In this document: piece by piece, positions 34,349-44,486 of the stretch
How positions within the stretch are numbered: position 1 is the stretch's first letter
How the letters are laid out: each line of letters begins with the position of its first letter
NCBI GenBank assembly: GCA_905214795.1
Contig: CAJMNM010000002.1
Coordinates: 124,001-188,000 of the forward strand
Source of the DNA: an uncultured bacterium
GTDB lineage: Bacteria > Bacteroidota > Bacteroidia > Bacteroidales > Bacteroidaceae
DNA length: 64,000 bases
Direction of reading: 5' to 3'
Program-made: the position numbers and the translations under genes
Notes under the pieces: model-generated
The model's input: only the letters and a program-made list of their open reading frames with translations
Databases searched by the model: none
What the model was told of the DNA's origin: nothing

Positions 34349-35893
34349 ATGTTTATGATGAATCAGAGTGAAAATAACCGACGTATTGCTAAAAATACGT
34401 TAATGCTATATGTACGCATGCTGTTTGGCATGTTGGTGTCGCTGTATACATCCAGATTGGTACTTCAAGCTTTAGGGGTAGAAGATTTTGGTATTTATAA
34501 TGTAGTGGGTGGAGTCGTTGCAATGTTCTCGCTGATTTCTGGAGCTTTATCTCATGCGGCAGGACGTTTCTTGACATTTGAATTGGGACGAGGCAATATG
34601 AATGGACTGAAACGTTATTTTTCAACTTCATTGCTTATTCATATCGCTTTGGCATTTATAATATTGATAGTTTCAGAGACTGTGGGCATATGGTTTTTAA
34701 ATAATCGGATGGTAATTCCTCATGATAGATTGTTTGCGGCTAATTGGGTCTTTCATGCATCAGTTTTTTCTTTTATGATAAATCTTTTTAGTGTGCCTTA
34801 TAATGCTTCAATAATTTCTCATGAAAGGATGAATGTATTTGCTTGTATTGGAATAATTGATGTAATTTTACGTTTATCAGTCGTTTTGTTTATTGCTTAT
34901 TTTCCTTTTCTTTATGATCGTTTAATCGTCTACGCTGTTTTGTTGGTCTTTGTTTCATGTTCAATACAGACAATCTATGTTTTATATTGTCGTAAACATT
35001 TTGAAGAATGTCATTTGAATCTTGTGTTTGATATTGCTTGTTGGAAAAGGATGTGGGCATTTACAGGTTGGAATTTTATTGGTGGTACAGCATTGGTTTT
35101 AAAAGATCAGGGAGTAAATGTTTTGTTGAATTTGTTTTTTGGCCCAATTGTGAATACTGCTCGTGGCTTGTCATCAACAGTTTCGACGGCAGTATGTTCT
35201 TTTTCTGGTAATTTTATGACAGCACTTAATCCCCAAATAACCAAGTCATATGCCGCGGGCGATAATGGATACATGTTTATGTTGATAGAACGAGGTACGC
35301 GATTTTCTTTTTATATACTTCTTGTTTTTGCATTACCGGTATTGTTTGAAACAGATTTTGTATTGTCTTTATGGTTACATGATTATCCTAAGTATACAGT
35401 AATTTTTGTAAGATTGGTTCTTATTCAGGTAATGATAGATATACTTTCTAATACAATAGTAACAGCGCAAGCGGCTACAGGGAAAATTAAGAATTACCAA
35501 ATAGCAGTTGGAGGTATGTTGCTTATGAATTTTCCTTTGTCTTATTTGTGTTTAAAACTTGGTGGTAAGCCAGAGTGTACAATGTATGTGGCTATATTTG
35601 TATCGATTTGTTGCCTTTTATTAAGGTTGATAATTTTACGCAAAAATATTCAATTGTCTATAATCTGGTTTTTTAGAAGAATTTGTTGCAATGTTATTGT
35701 TGTAACTATGTTTTCTGTTATAGTTCCGTGTGTCTTTTATTTTACGATGTGTAAGGGGTGGCTGAGATTTCTAGTTATTACTGCATTATGTTTGGTTAGT
35801 TCCATGATGAGTGCTTTTTTTATCGGTTGTTCTCGTTCTGAACGTCAATTTATTGGTAAGAGGCTTGTAAGCGTAAAATCCAGATTGTTTTAA
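34349..35893 (+). CDS. wzx: Wzx-type polysaccharide repeat-unit flippase
   Basis: 514 residues, about fourteen membrane helices, typical of the MOP/Wzx exporter family. Seen: KNTLMLYVRMLFGMLVSLYTSRLVLQALGVEDFGIYNVVGG at the N-terminus, the usual Wzx opening. It would flip undecaprenyl-linked repeat units to the periplasm for polymerisation by the Wzy protein encoded at 45.5 kb. ATGs at 34355 and 34358 are also possible starts. AT-rich like the following genes. Confidence 0.9.
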   Translation: MFMMNQSENNRRIAKNTLMLYVRMLFGMLVSLYTSRLVLQALGVEDFGIYNVVGGVVAMFSLISGALSHAAGRFLTFELGRGNMNGLKRYFSTSLLIHIALAFIILIVSETVGIWFLNNRMVIPHDRLFAANWVFHASVFSFMINLFSVPYNASIISHERMNVFACIGIIDVILRLSVVLFIAYFPFLYDRLIVYAVLLVFVSCSIQTIYVLYCRKHFEECHLNLVFDIACWKRMWAFTGWNFIGGTALVLKDQGVNVLLNLFFGPIVNTARGLSSTVSTAVCSFSGNFMTALNPQITKSYAAGDNGYMFMLIERGTRFSFYILLVFALPVLFETDFVLSLWLHDYPKYTVIFVRLVLIQVMIDILSNTIVTAQAATGKIKNYQIAVGGMLLMNFPLSYLCLKLGGKPECTMYVAIFVSICCLLLRLIILRKNIQLSIIWFFRRICCNVIVVTMFSVIVPCVFYFTMCKGWLRFLVITALCLVSSMMSAFFIGCSRSERQFIGKRLVSVKSRLF

Positions 35894-35907
35894 TAAATAG
35901 TTTGTGT

Positions 35908-36795
35908 ATGTTAAGTATTATAATTCCTACACATAACCGTTTAGGTATGCTTCAAGAGCTGTTGTTAAGTATAAAGCAACAGAATTATGAAGATCTTGAG
36001 GTTATAATTATAGCTGATGATTGCTCTGACGGGACAAATGAGTTTTTAAGACATGAATCATTTCCTACTAACTGGAAATATTTTATAAATGATATACCTT
36101 TAAATGCAGGAGGTAGTAGACGTCGAGGATTTTTAGAGTCTACAGGTGATTTTGTGACATTTGTTGATGATGATGATTATTTGATAGATAAAGATTTTTA
36201 TGTGCGGACTATAAATATCTTCGAAAAGTATTCTAATTTGTCTGTTGTAGCAGCAAATTCATTAGACAAATATGAAGATACTGGTTCTTTTGAGAAAAAG
36301 CAAGTTAATATTTGTGGTTATATTAATAATCAGAAATATCTGTCAGGTTTTCAATTTAAATGGTCTAAACCTTGTCCTTCTTTTGCTGTGTTTCGTAGAT
36401 CTAAACTATTAGACGCTGGAATAGAAACAATGTATATGGTTAATGATTGTCCTCTTTATCTGAGAGCATTACTCGTTGGAGATATTTATATAGAAAGTAC
36501 ACCTGTAGGAGTTTATCGTATACATGATAGAAATATATCTAAGAGTATAGGAGCTGATTTTATTATCGAGAATTTGAAAGAGAAGGAGTTTGTTTACGAT
36601 GAACTTAAAAAACGAAGATTTAGTTTTAATTTGTCATTTTGGTGGTATAAAATGGTGAGCCTTACAGTTGATTACTTTATAAGTTCTAATCCATCAGATT
36701 CAGAAAAAAAGAAAGTATTGAGTTGGTGTATTAATCATGCTCATTCCTCAATTAGGGTCCTTCTCTATCTTTTTAAGTTAACATTAAATTCTTGA
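35908..36795 (+). CDS. GT2-family glycosyltransferase
   Basis: 295 residues. GT-A fold: LSIIIPTHNRLGMLQELL, IIADDCSDGT, GGSRRRGFLESTGDFVTFVDDDDYL with the DxD metal/nucleotide site. No membrane helices, so a cytosolic, membrane-peripheral enzyme adding a sugar to the lipid-linked repeat unit. Sugar not predictable. I start at ATG 35908 rather than the in-frame TTG two codons earlier. Confidence 0.88.
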   Translation: MLSIIIPTHNRLGMLQELLLSIKQQNYEDLEVIIIADDCSDGTNEFLRHESFPTNWKYFINDIPLNAGGSRRRGFLESTGDFVTFVDDDDYLIDKDFYVRTINIFEKYSNLSVVAANSLDKYEDTGSFEKKQVNICGYINNQKYLSGFQFKWSKPCPSFAVFRRSKLLDAGIETMYMVNDCPLYLRALLVGDIYIESTPVGVYRIHDRNISKSIGADFIIENLKEKEFVYDELKKRRFSFNLSFWWYKMVSLTVDYFISSNPSDSEKKKVLSWCINHAHSSIRVLLYLFKLTLNS

Positions 36796-36827
36796 ATAAA
36801 CGATATTAAATATAGAAGAATAAAAAA

Positions 36828-37700
36828 ATGAAATATATAAGATTAGTTTATTGGGATGGTTTAAATTTAGGAGACTATTTGAGTCCTTTTATAATAAATA
36901 AACTTTCAGGTAAGCCAATAAAATATAAAAGTTTCTATTTTTTAGGTAAGAAAGGACAACTGAATCTCTTTTTAGATTATATAACAAGAAAGATAACTTG
37001 GAATAAGTTAACAGAAACTTTATTTTTTTTTGAAAAAAATATTTTGGGCGTCGGTTCAATTATCTCATTCGGAAACAAAAGAAGTTTGGTCTGGGGAAGT
37101 GGTTTTATGAATCAAAATGAATCTTTCAAAGGGGGAAAAGTTTTAGCAGTGAGGGGTAAGCAGACAAATGAGAAGTTAATTAGAAATGGTCATAAAGGAT
37201 GTAATGTTTTTGGGGATCCCGCATTGTTGTTGCCTTTAATTGTTAAGCCAAGCTTGAAGAAGAAATATGATTTAGCTATAGTTCCGCATTGGAGGGAATA
37301 TGATTATTTTTTTAATAAATATGGGAAGCAATATAAGGTGATAGACATAAGGACAACAGATGTTGATTTTTTTGTAAAAGAATTAACTTCTTGTAATTAT
37401 ATACTTTCATCTTCATTACATGGTATCATATTGTCTCATGCATATGATATACCTGCGCTTTGGATTAAACATGGATATATTGATACGGATGGATTTAAAT
37501 TTTATGATTATTTTTCATCGGTCGATATACCTTTTTATGAAGGTTTTAAAGACTTCGATTTATATCTTTCAGATAATAGTTGGATGAAGTTGTTTAATGA
37601 AAATGGTACAATGTCTCTACCAAGAACGAATATAAATATTATACAAAGAAAATTATTGGAAGTTGCACCTTTTAAAGTTCTTGATAAGTATAAAGTTTAA
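36828..37700 (+). CDS. Polysaccharide pyruvyltransferase family protein
   Basis: 290 residues. KYIRLVYWDGLNLGDYLSPFIINKL at the start, VWGSGFMN, VRGKQTNEKLIR, FGDPALLLPL and SSSLHGIILSHAYDIPALWI form the CsaB/WcaK pyruvyltransferase pattern. These enzymes transfer pyruvate from phosphoenolpyruvate to make ketal-linked acidic sugars, so the capsule probably carries pyruvate and negative charge. The 137 bp downstream hold nothing recognisable. Confidence 0.88.
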   Translation: MKYIRLVYWDGLNLGDYLSPFIINKLSGKPIKYKSFYFLGKKGQLNLFLDYITRKITWNKLTETLFFFEKNILGVGSIISFGNKRSLVWGSGFMNQNESFKGGKVLAVRGKQTNEKLIRNGHKGCNVFGDPALLLPLIVKPSLKKKYDLAIVPHWREYDYFFNKYGKQYKVIDIRTTDVDFFVKELTSCNYILSSSLHGIILSHAYDIPALWIKHGYIDTDGFKFYDYFSSVDIPFYEGFKDFDLYLSDNSWMKLFNENGTMSLPRTNINIIQRKLLEVAPFKVLDKYKV

Positions 37701-37837
37701 GAGATATGGATTAAAATATCTTTATATATAGTTGAAATATATCTTAATTGTCGTATTTTCTGATAGGTACTGAAAGCTGATTATTCAATGTACTATAGCT
37801 TCTTTGTTCGAAATACACTTGTTTTTTATTATTCGAA

Positions 37838-38800
37838 ATGAATAATCCATTAATATCTATAATTGTTCCCGTTTATAATGCTGAAAAGACGCTTAATAGA
37901 TGTGTTGACAGCATTGTTGTGCAGACATTTACAAATTGGGAACTGCTTTTGATAAATGATGGAAGTAAAGATCATTCTGGAGAAATTAGTGATAAGTATG
38001 CTTTAAAAGATTCTCGTATTAGGGTTTTTCATAAGGAGAATGGTGGGGTTAGTTCAGCGCGTAATGTAGGGCTTGATAATGCGAAAGGGGAATGGATTAC
38101 ATTTTGTGATGCTGATGATTATGTCTATTCTTCATGGTTAGATAATTTTATTTGTTGTATAAATGATAAAAGTGATTTAATTTGTCAATCATTTTTTAGT
38201 AGTAGATCTTTAATTGATTCTTCTTCACATGAATCAATTAATGGATTTGAATATTGTGGAGATAAAAAGGTTGGTTTGATAAAATTATATGAGAATAAAA
38301 TATTGGGATATTTGTGGATTAAATTGTTTAGAAAAGAAATTATAGAAAGATACATTTTACGTTTTAATGAAATGTTTAATTTTTGGGAAGATCAGATTTT
38401 TTGCATAGAATATATTCGTTGTATTGATACTATATCATATACAAATAAGATTGGTTACTATTATAGTGTTCCAAATTGGAATAGCAAATACTATATAAAA
38501 GAAAACCTTATATTGGTATATCAGTCCATCTATGAAAATTTTTCTAAAATATTTGGGGAGGAAGTAAACAAATTAGTGAGAGATTCAATAGATGGATATA
38601 TTGCTCAAGTTTTAATATCCTATAAAAATGGAGATCGTCAGTGTAGAGACCATCTGAAGACTATGTTGAAAGTTTTAGGGCGAGATTTATTAAAAAGTCA
38701 TTTGTTCTTTTGGACAAAATGGGTGATTTATTTTGATAAAACTAGTGTTTTTAGTCATTATGTATTAAAGATGCATGTAAAAATGAAAAAAAATATTTGA
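37838..38800 (+). CDS. GT2-family glycosyltransferase (paralogue A)
   Basis: 320 residues. LISIIVPVYNAEKTLNRCVDS, LINDGSKDHSG and the DxD-type WITFCDADDYVY identify a GT2 enzyme. Residues 52-79 are identical to residues 53-80 of the next gene, and the DNA there is also very close, so the two arose by duplication or local conversion. The C-terminal halves differ, suggesting different acceptors. Confidence 0.88.
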   Translation: MNNPLISIIVPVYNAEKTLNRCVDSIVVQTFTNWELLLINDGSKDHSGEISDKYALKDSRIRVFHKENGGVSSARNVGLDNAKGEWITFCDADDYVYSSWLDNFICCINDKSDLICQSFFSSRSLIDSSSHESINGFEYCGDKKVGLIKLYENKILGYLWIKLFRKEIIERYILRFNEMFNFWEDQIFCIEYIRCIDTISYTNKIGYYYSVPNWNSKYYIKENLILVYQSIYENFSKIFGEEVNKLVRDSIDGYIAQVLISYKNGDRQCRDHLKTMLKVLGRDLLKSHLFFWTKWVIYFDKTSVFSHYVLKMHVKMKKNI

Positions 38801-38857
38801 TCTCTCTATAAGAACAAAATATAATTAATTTCTATTTGTTAGAACTTTAATTTATTT

Positions 38858-39817
38858 ATGAAAGAGTCTCCTATAATTTCAGTTATTGTACCAGTGTATA
38901 ATACAGAGCAATACTTAGAATGTTGTTTAAATAGTGTTTTATTGCAGACATTTAAAGATTTTGAGGTTTTGTTGATTGATGATGGCAGTACAGATAAATC
39001 TGGAGAAATTTGTGATAAATATGCTTTAAAAGATTCTCGCATTAGGGTTTTTCATAAAGAGAATGGTGGAGTTAGTTCTGCAAGGAATGTAGGATTGAGA
39101 AATGCAAAAGGTAAATGGTTAACATTTCTTGACTCAGATGATGAATTGATGTTGTATGCACTGGATTTTCTTATAAATATTGTTAACGACCATTCGGATA
39201 TAGATATAGTATTAGCTGGTTATGATACTGTTGATTTAAAAAATGGTATTGTAAAATCTACATCAGAACTTCCTTATACTTCGAAAACAGTAAATAGGGA
39301 TTCCGCAATTAAATTAATGTATCGTTCTGACTTTTATCTTTGTTTTATATGCTCAAAATTGTATAAGAATTCAATAATAAAAAAAAATAAATTATTTTTT
39401 GATGAGACTATTTATTATAGTGAAGATCGATTGTTTATAATTCAATATTTATGTAATTGTAGAAATCAGATACAATATACGACAAAGTCTATATATAAAT
39501 ATTTTTATAGAGATAATAGTGCAATGACGTCTTTAGTTAATACTTTTAATTATAAATCCATAACAGGATTTTATGCGACATTGCTAATGTATAAGGCTCT
39601 AAAAGATATTGGTACGACAAAAGATAATATTTTTTATGCTTTAGAGGATGTAATCAATTCATATGATTATACACTTAAAAGGATGAAAGATTTTTCTATT
39701 AAGGATGGAGAACTTAAAAGAACGTTACAAAGAAAAATATTTGGATTTATATCTTACAATCAGTATTTTCTTATGAGGATTAGAAAAATGATGAGTTTTT
39801 TTAAAAACAAAATATAA
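38858..39817 (+). CDS. GT2-family glycosyltransferase (paralogue B)
   Basis: 319 residues. IISVIVPVYNTEQYLECCLNS, LIDDGSTDKSG and LTFLDSDDELM. It shares a 28-residue identical block with the preceding gene. Ends in a basic segment (RIRKMMSFFKNK) that may touch the membrane. Followed by 165 bp of AT-rich DNA without visible features. Confidence 0.88.
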   Translation: MKESPIISVIVPVYNTEQYLECCLNSVLLQTFKDFEVLLIDDGSTDKSGEICDKYALKDSRIRVFHKENGGVSSARNVGLRNAKGKWLTFLDSDDELMLYALDFLINIVNDHSDIDIVLAGYDTVDLKNGIVKSTSELPYTSKTVNRDSAIKLMYRSDFYLCFICSKLYKNSIIKKNKLFFDETIYYSEDRLFIIQYLCNCRNQIQYTTKSIYKYFYRDNSAMTSLVNTFNYKSITGFYATLLMYKALKDIGTTKDNIFYALEDVINSYDYTLKRMKDFSIKDGELKRTLQRKIFGFISYNQYFLMRIRKMMSFFKNKI

Positions 39818-39982
39818 AAATTCTGTTTCTTATTTCATTTTAAGTAGCGTTGATTTATAACTATCATTTGTTTTATATTTTAATCCCAATTTGTATGGGA
39901 TTGAAAATCATTTAAAAATGAATACTTTTAATTATAGATAGTTATGTTATTTGAGTTTACAGAAAAAAATAATTGAAAAATA

Positions 39983-41032
39983 ATGAGGAAACTTATAAAT
40001 GGACTATCAGGCTTAATCAGAACAAGGAATGAAGCTAAACTTCTTGGTCCTTGCATTGATTCTTGTATTGATGCTTTAGATGAATTGATTGTTGTCTATA
40101 ATGATTGTAGTGATGAAACGGAGTCAGTATTGGAGGAAAAAAAGAAACAATATCCGGAGAAATTAAAAGTTTATGCTTATAATTATAAAGTTCTTTCCTT
40201 TGATTTAACTCGTGAAGAGTTTGAATATGCAAAGACTTTACCAGATGATTCACCACGATTGTATTGTAACCAATGTAATTACGGATTATCTAAAATGCAA
40301 TACAAATTTGCAGTTAAAATAGATGCAGACCAGATATATTTTGCAGATGAAATAAAGAAATGGAGGGATGTTTGTGCTGGGAAAATCTCTTTAAAATGGA
40401 ATTTGTCATATTTATGGGGGTGGCTGTTTATGATGTATTTTTCACTGTACAGACATGTTTCTGTTATAATACATAGGCCTGCATTGTTTCTGTTGCCCAA
40501 TAAATTAGTAGATGTGTTTATTGGTTCATATATTCGTTATGCAAAATGGAGATTATTACGAGGCTCGGCTTGCATCGCATTATCCGGTCTTAATCTTTTT
40601 AAAGATGATAAATGGTATGTTCCGTTTGATAAATTTAATATCCATCCTCCTTATAATGGAGAAGGAGATACTGTGATTTTTAAATTGTCGGAAGAGACCT
40701 TTTTCTCAAGACGTTTTGCTGATAGAATCACTTATTCATGTACTGAACTTTTTCATAATCCTTATAAGATAATGTTTTCAGGTCCTGTTTGGTTTCACTT
40801 GCATGCCAATAGGGCATATTGTAATGATAAGGTAAAGAAAGTAAAAGAGGAACATCCGGATTTGTTTGTTTCGCCAAGTGACTTTTTAACGATGAGTTAT
40901 AAAGAAGTCTTGAACAAAATGGATCCACAAGTGAATACCTTGTATCAACGTATTTTGTTTGCATTGGTTCATAAGATGGGGTTGCAAACTATAAAGAAGC
41001 ATTTATTCTTTCTGGATAAGATAAATGTTTAA
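39983..41032 (+). CDS. GT2-like glycosyltransferase
   Basis: 349 residues. LSGLIRTRNEAKLLGPCIDS and LIVVYNDCSDET open a GT-A fold, with VKIDADQIYF as DxD. The region after residue 130 contains a hydrophobic, possibly re-entrant segment (YLWGWLFMMYFSLYRHVSVII). Distant from the flanking GT2 proteins. A role in repeat-unit assembly is inferred from position. The following 226 bp show no intact gene. Confidence 0.8.
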   Translation: MRKLINGLSGLIRTRNEAKLLGPCIDSCIDALDELIVVYNDCSDETESVLEEKKKQYPEKLKVYAYNYKVLSFDLTREEFEYAKTLPDDSPRLYCNQCNYGLSKMQYKFAVKIDADQIYFADEIKKWRDVCAGKISLKWNLSYLWGWLFMMYFSLYRHVSVIIHRPALFLLPNKLVDVFIGSYIRYAKWRLLRGSACIALSGLNLFKDDKWYVPFDKFNIHPPYNGEGDTVIFKLSEETFFSRRFADRITYSCTELFHNPYKIMFSGPVWFHLHANRAYCNDKVKKVKEEHPDLFVSPSDFLTMSYKEVLNKMDPQVNTLYQRILFALVHKMGLQTIKKHLFFLDKINV

Positions 41033-41258
41033 TATAGAATGTAATATGATTATTTAATAGTTGCTTTCGGATTGTTTGGTGCTGTATTTGCTTGTTGGGC
41101 ATATCTGCAAGAAAAACTTCTCTGTTGATTGGCAAACATTTAAATGTGGTGGATATGTGTATAGTGAGAATATAAAAGACATAAACGTTCGTAAATATTG
41201 GGCAATTTTATTTCATACTTCAAATAAACAAGGTCTGTAATTTCGTAATCTCTACCTT

Positions 41259-42296
41259 ATGTATAAGAATTATAAAGTTGTTGTTAATACGGCTGCAGGA
41301 CGTCGCCGTTATATGCAGTATCTGATACCTTATATTGTATCTTGCCCGCTTGTAGACCGTTACGATATTTGGGTGAATACGCATAATGGTGCTGATATAG
41401 AGTTTTTTAGAAAGATTGCTGATCAATTCCCGATTGTCAATCTTGTATGGCAACCAGATGGGGTGGTAAATGGGAATGCAAGTATCAATGCATTTTATAA
41501 AGCATGTGTAGAACCAGATACGGTATATTTTAAGTTGGACGATGATATTGTTTGGATGGAACCGGGACTGATAGAGAAGATGGTTCAATTCAGGGTTGAC
41601 AATCCGCAATATTTCTTGGTGACACCTTTGGTAATCAATAACTCGTTGTCCACTTATCTTTTACAGACAGCTGGAAAGTTACGACTCGACCAGTATTACA
41701 ATGCGGATGCCTCTCATCCTATTTTATGGAAGAGTGGCTATTTCGCTGCAGAACTGCATAGTTGGTTCATAGAAAATTATCTTATAACAAATACGTGGGA
41801 TAAATTGCATTTGGGCAAAAAGGAAATGGGAATGACCCGTTTTTCAATTAATGCCGTGTTGTGGTTTGGTGATGAAATGAAGACTTTTTCCGGTGTGGTG
41901 CCAGGAGATGATGAAGAATTTCTGTCTAGCATTTATCCCACTTCAAAAGGGGTGTCCAATGCTTGGAATGGAGATGCGATTGTCGCTCATTTTGCTTTCT
42001 TTACTCAAAGAGAGCAACTTGACAGATGGCAGATATTAGAGCGTTATGGTTGCGTATGTGCCCGGTATTTTAAAGCTTCTGCCCAGTTGCGTCGTTTCTA
42101 TGATGATGTGCAGGCTATTTTGGAGGAAGTGAATGCGCATGAGGCCGAATTGTTACAGCGTCAGTCGCCTTATCGTTCGGTAATTGTAAAGAAGACCATG
42201 CGCAGCCGGATAAAGGAATATTTGCCGGATACCATCAAAGATTTGTTGGTTATCAGATATGATAAAAAAAGGAAAAGTGGCTTTTTGATAAAATAA
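41259..42296 (+). CDS. Putative glycosyltransferase
   Basis: 345 residues. YKVVVNTAAGRRRYMQYLIPYI, an IWVNTHNGADIEFF strand, and VYFKLDDDIVWM as the acidic DxD-like site support a GT-A fold, but the family is not a standard GT2. The basic C-terminus (VKKTMRSRIKEYLPDTIKDLL) resembles membrane-binding tails of glycosyltransferases. Separated from the next gene by 11 bp. Confidence 0.75.
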   Translation: MYKNYKVVVNTAAGRRRYMQYLIPYIVSCPLVDRYDIWVNTHNGADIEFFRKIADQFPIVNLVWQPDGVVNGNASINAFYKACVEPDTVYFKLDDDIVWMEPGLIEKMVQFRVDNPQYFLVTPLVINNSLSTYLLQTAGKLRLDQYYNADASHPILWKSGYFAAELHSWFIENYLITNTWDKLHLGKKEMGMTRFSINAVLWFGDEMKTFSGVVPGDDEEFLSSIYPTSKGVSNAWNGDAIVAHFAFFTQREQLDRWQILERYGCVCARYFKASAQLRRFYDDVQAILEEVNAHEAELLQRQSPYRSVIVKKTMRSRIKEYLPDTIKDLLVIRYDKKRKSGFLIK

Positions 42297-42307
42297 AGAC
42301 AACAGGT

Positions 42308-43363
42308 ATGGATAAGGTCTTGACGATAATAGTACCGGCTTACAACATGGAAATGTATTTGAGATATTGTTTGGATTCTTTATGTATAAGCCGATATGAA
42401 GAATGTCTGGAAGTCTTGGTTGTAAATGATGGCAGCAAAGATGCCACATCTTCAATTGCTCATGAATATGCAGACGAATATCCTGAAATCTTTAAAGTAA
42501 TTGATAAAGAAAACGGTAATTATGGCTCATGTATTAATGCAGCTGTTCCTGTTGCTGTAGGAAAATATATTAAGGTTGTAGATGCAGATGACAGTGTAGA
42601 CACACAAAATCTTGAAGGTTTTATTTCTTTTTTACGTGAGAATGATGTTGACTTGGCTCTTTCTGATTTTATCTTGGTTGATGAGAACCGGAATGAGATT
42701 GGTCGGATATCATACAATTGGGGAAAGTGTGTGATGCCGATGCAAGAGATTTGCATTACTGAACGTTTCCAAAATATGGAGATGCATGCCGTTGCATATA
42801 GGAGACAGCTTTTGTTATGTTCCGGATATCGTCAAACAGAAGGCATTTCCTATACAGACCAGCAATGGATATTTGCTCCGATGATTGATGTTAGGACTGT
42901 TGGTGCCTTTAATAAACCTGTATATCAGTATCTTGTCGGTAGAGTCGGTCAGACGATTGATCCGGTCGTAAAAATGAAAAAGATGCCGGAACGTATTAAA
43001 AATGTGTTGGATATGGCTATTCTGTATGATAAACTTTGTCATCGCGTGACAGTCGAGATGAAATCATATTTGGATGCCAGAATCCGTCCAAACGTTCAAG
43101 ATATTTATATCACTTATTTTTCTAATATTTCAAAGTTTGATAAGCAGGTTATTCACCAATTTGATGAGGATTTGCATCAATTTGCTCCTGTCTTATACAA
43201 TTATATCGGTACATGTAGCTCTTATATAAAGATATGGAGAAGTCTTGCGAGCTGTTCACGTGTGGCTGAAGTTGCTTTTTGTAAGGTCTTTGCAATTGTA
43301 TTATGGCTGAAAGTATCATTTAGCAGTCATAGGGGATTTCCTGTTAATGGAGAGTCTAAATAG
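42308..43363 (+). CDS. GT2-family glycosyltransferase
   Basis: 351 residues. LTIIVPAYNMEMYLRYCLDS, LVVNDGSKDAT, YIKVVDADDSVD (DxD). The C-terminal third (residues about 300-345) is hydrophobic. Typical of capsule loci in gut bacteria; donor sugar unknown. The 249 bp to the next gene hold only coding-like fragments in conflicting frames. Confidence 0.87.
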   Translation: MDKVLTIIVPAYNMEMYLRYCLDSLCISRYEECLEVLVVNDGSKDATSSIAHEYADEYPEIFKVIDKENGNYGSCINAAVPVAVGKYIKVVDADDSVDTQNLEGFISFLRENDVDLALSDFILVDENRNEIGRISYNWGKCVMPMQEICITERFQNMEMHAVAYRRQLLLCSGYRQTEGISYTDQQWIFAPMIDVRTVGAFNKPVYQYLVGRVGQTIDPVVKMKKMPERIKNVLDMAILYDKLCHRVTVEMKSYLDARIRPNVQDIYITYFSNISKFDKQVIHQFDEDLHQFAPVLYNYIGTCSSYIKIWRSLASCSRVAEVAFCKVFAIVLWLKVSFSSHRGFPVNGESK

Positions 43364-43612
43364 AATTTTGTCAATAGAAGGAAACTAGGTTTTTGGAAAC
43401 TCTTACCGATATTTTGCGGCTGTTTCCCGAAAAGAATCCAGTGAAAGGATATTGAAAGGCGTAATCAACAAATTTTTTTTACCACTCGCATATAGATGCG
43501 GTATCTGCCTTATTGAGAAAAGAAGACTTTTCGGTGGAAGATTTGAGATAGTTTATTCAGAATGTGGGGAAAACTGGTTCTCGGTATTTTATCAATCGGT
43601 TTACAAACGTTT

Positions 43613-44482
43613 ATGAGTATCATTGTTAACATGGCTTGTGGCTTGGCTAACCGCATGTTTCAGTATAGCTATTATCTTTATTTAAAGAAGAATGGTTATG
43701 AGGCAAAGGTGGACTTTTATCATTCAGCTAAATTAGCTCATGAGAAAGTGGCATGGAATGAAATTTTTCCAGATGCGACGATTGATCAAGCTTCTTCATG
43801 GACTGTTTTCAAAACAGGAGGAGGAGCGGATGTCGTTTCAAAAATCCGGCGTAAATATATACCGGCATTGACTAAGGTGATATATATGCCCACTGCTTTT
43901 GATGCTTTTATTCCTTTTGTGAGAAATGATGCCTATGTGATAGGGGTGTTTCAGAATGCGGTGATGGTTACATCCGTAGAAGATGAAGTAAGACGGTGCT
44001 TTAGGTTTCAGCCTTTTACAGATAAGAGGAATCTTGAGCTTGAGATGGAACTGAAAAGCTGTGAATCTGTAGCCATTCATGTCCGTAAGGGAGATGATTA
44101 CATGAAACGAATCTGGTATCAGGATACATGTCCGATGGATTATTACTTGAGAGCGATTGAAGAAGTGAAGGAGAGGGTACACAATCCGCGGTTTTATGTT
44201 TTTGCCGATAACAAGGATTGGGTAAAGGAGCATTTTGAACACATTGATTATACATTGGCGGAGGGTAATCCGGCCAGTGGATGGGGGAGTCATTTTGACA
44301 TGCAGCTGATGAGTGTCTGCAAACACAACATCATATCCAACAGCACTTACAGTTGGTGGAGTGCTTTTCTGAACAATCATTCTGATAAATTGGTCATTGG
44401 TCCTAAAATATGGTTTAATCCGGACAGCTGTGAGGAGTTTGTTTCGGACAGGAGTATGTGTAAGGACTGGATTTTAATTTAA
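43613..44482 (+). CDS. Alpha-1,2-fucosyltransferase, GT11 family
   Basis: 289 residues from the ATG at 43613 (a longer ORF begins at 43562 but adds residues outside the family pattern). MACGLANRMFQYSYYLYLKK matches the GT11 opening GGLGNQMFQY; VAIHVRKGDDY is the HxRxGDY donor motif; SNSTYSWWSAFLN is the third family motif. It would add L-fucose (or a related sugar) from GDP-fucose. No GDP-fucose synthesis genes are in the locus, so the donor must come from elsewhere. Confidence 0.9.
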   Translation: MSIIVNMACGLANRMFQYSYYLYLKKNGYEAKVDFYHSAKLAHEKVAWNEIFPDATIDQASSWTVFKTGGGADVVSKIRRKYIPALTKVIYMPTAFDAFIPFVRNDAYVIGVFQNAVMVTSVEDEVRRCFRFQPFTDKRNLELEMELKSCESVAIHVRKGDDYMKRIWYQDTCPMDYYLRAIEEVKERVHNPRFYVFADNKDWVKEHFEHIDYTLAEGNPASGWGSHFDMQLMSVCKHNIISNSTYSWWSAFLNNHSDKLVIGPKIWFNPDSCEEFVSDRSMCKDWILI

Positions 44483-44486
44483 GAAA

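Noticed and set aside
41033..41258. 226-bp gap between two glycosyltransferase genes
   Set aside because: AT-rich, with stops in all frames and no hairpin, promoter box or repeat that I can support.
43364..43612. Possible decayed gene before the fucosyltransferase
   Set aside because: Two frames give coding-looking tails (one ending KEDFSVEDLR, another running through 43604), but they conflict and neither has a start; too weak to call a pseudogene.
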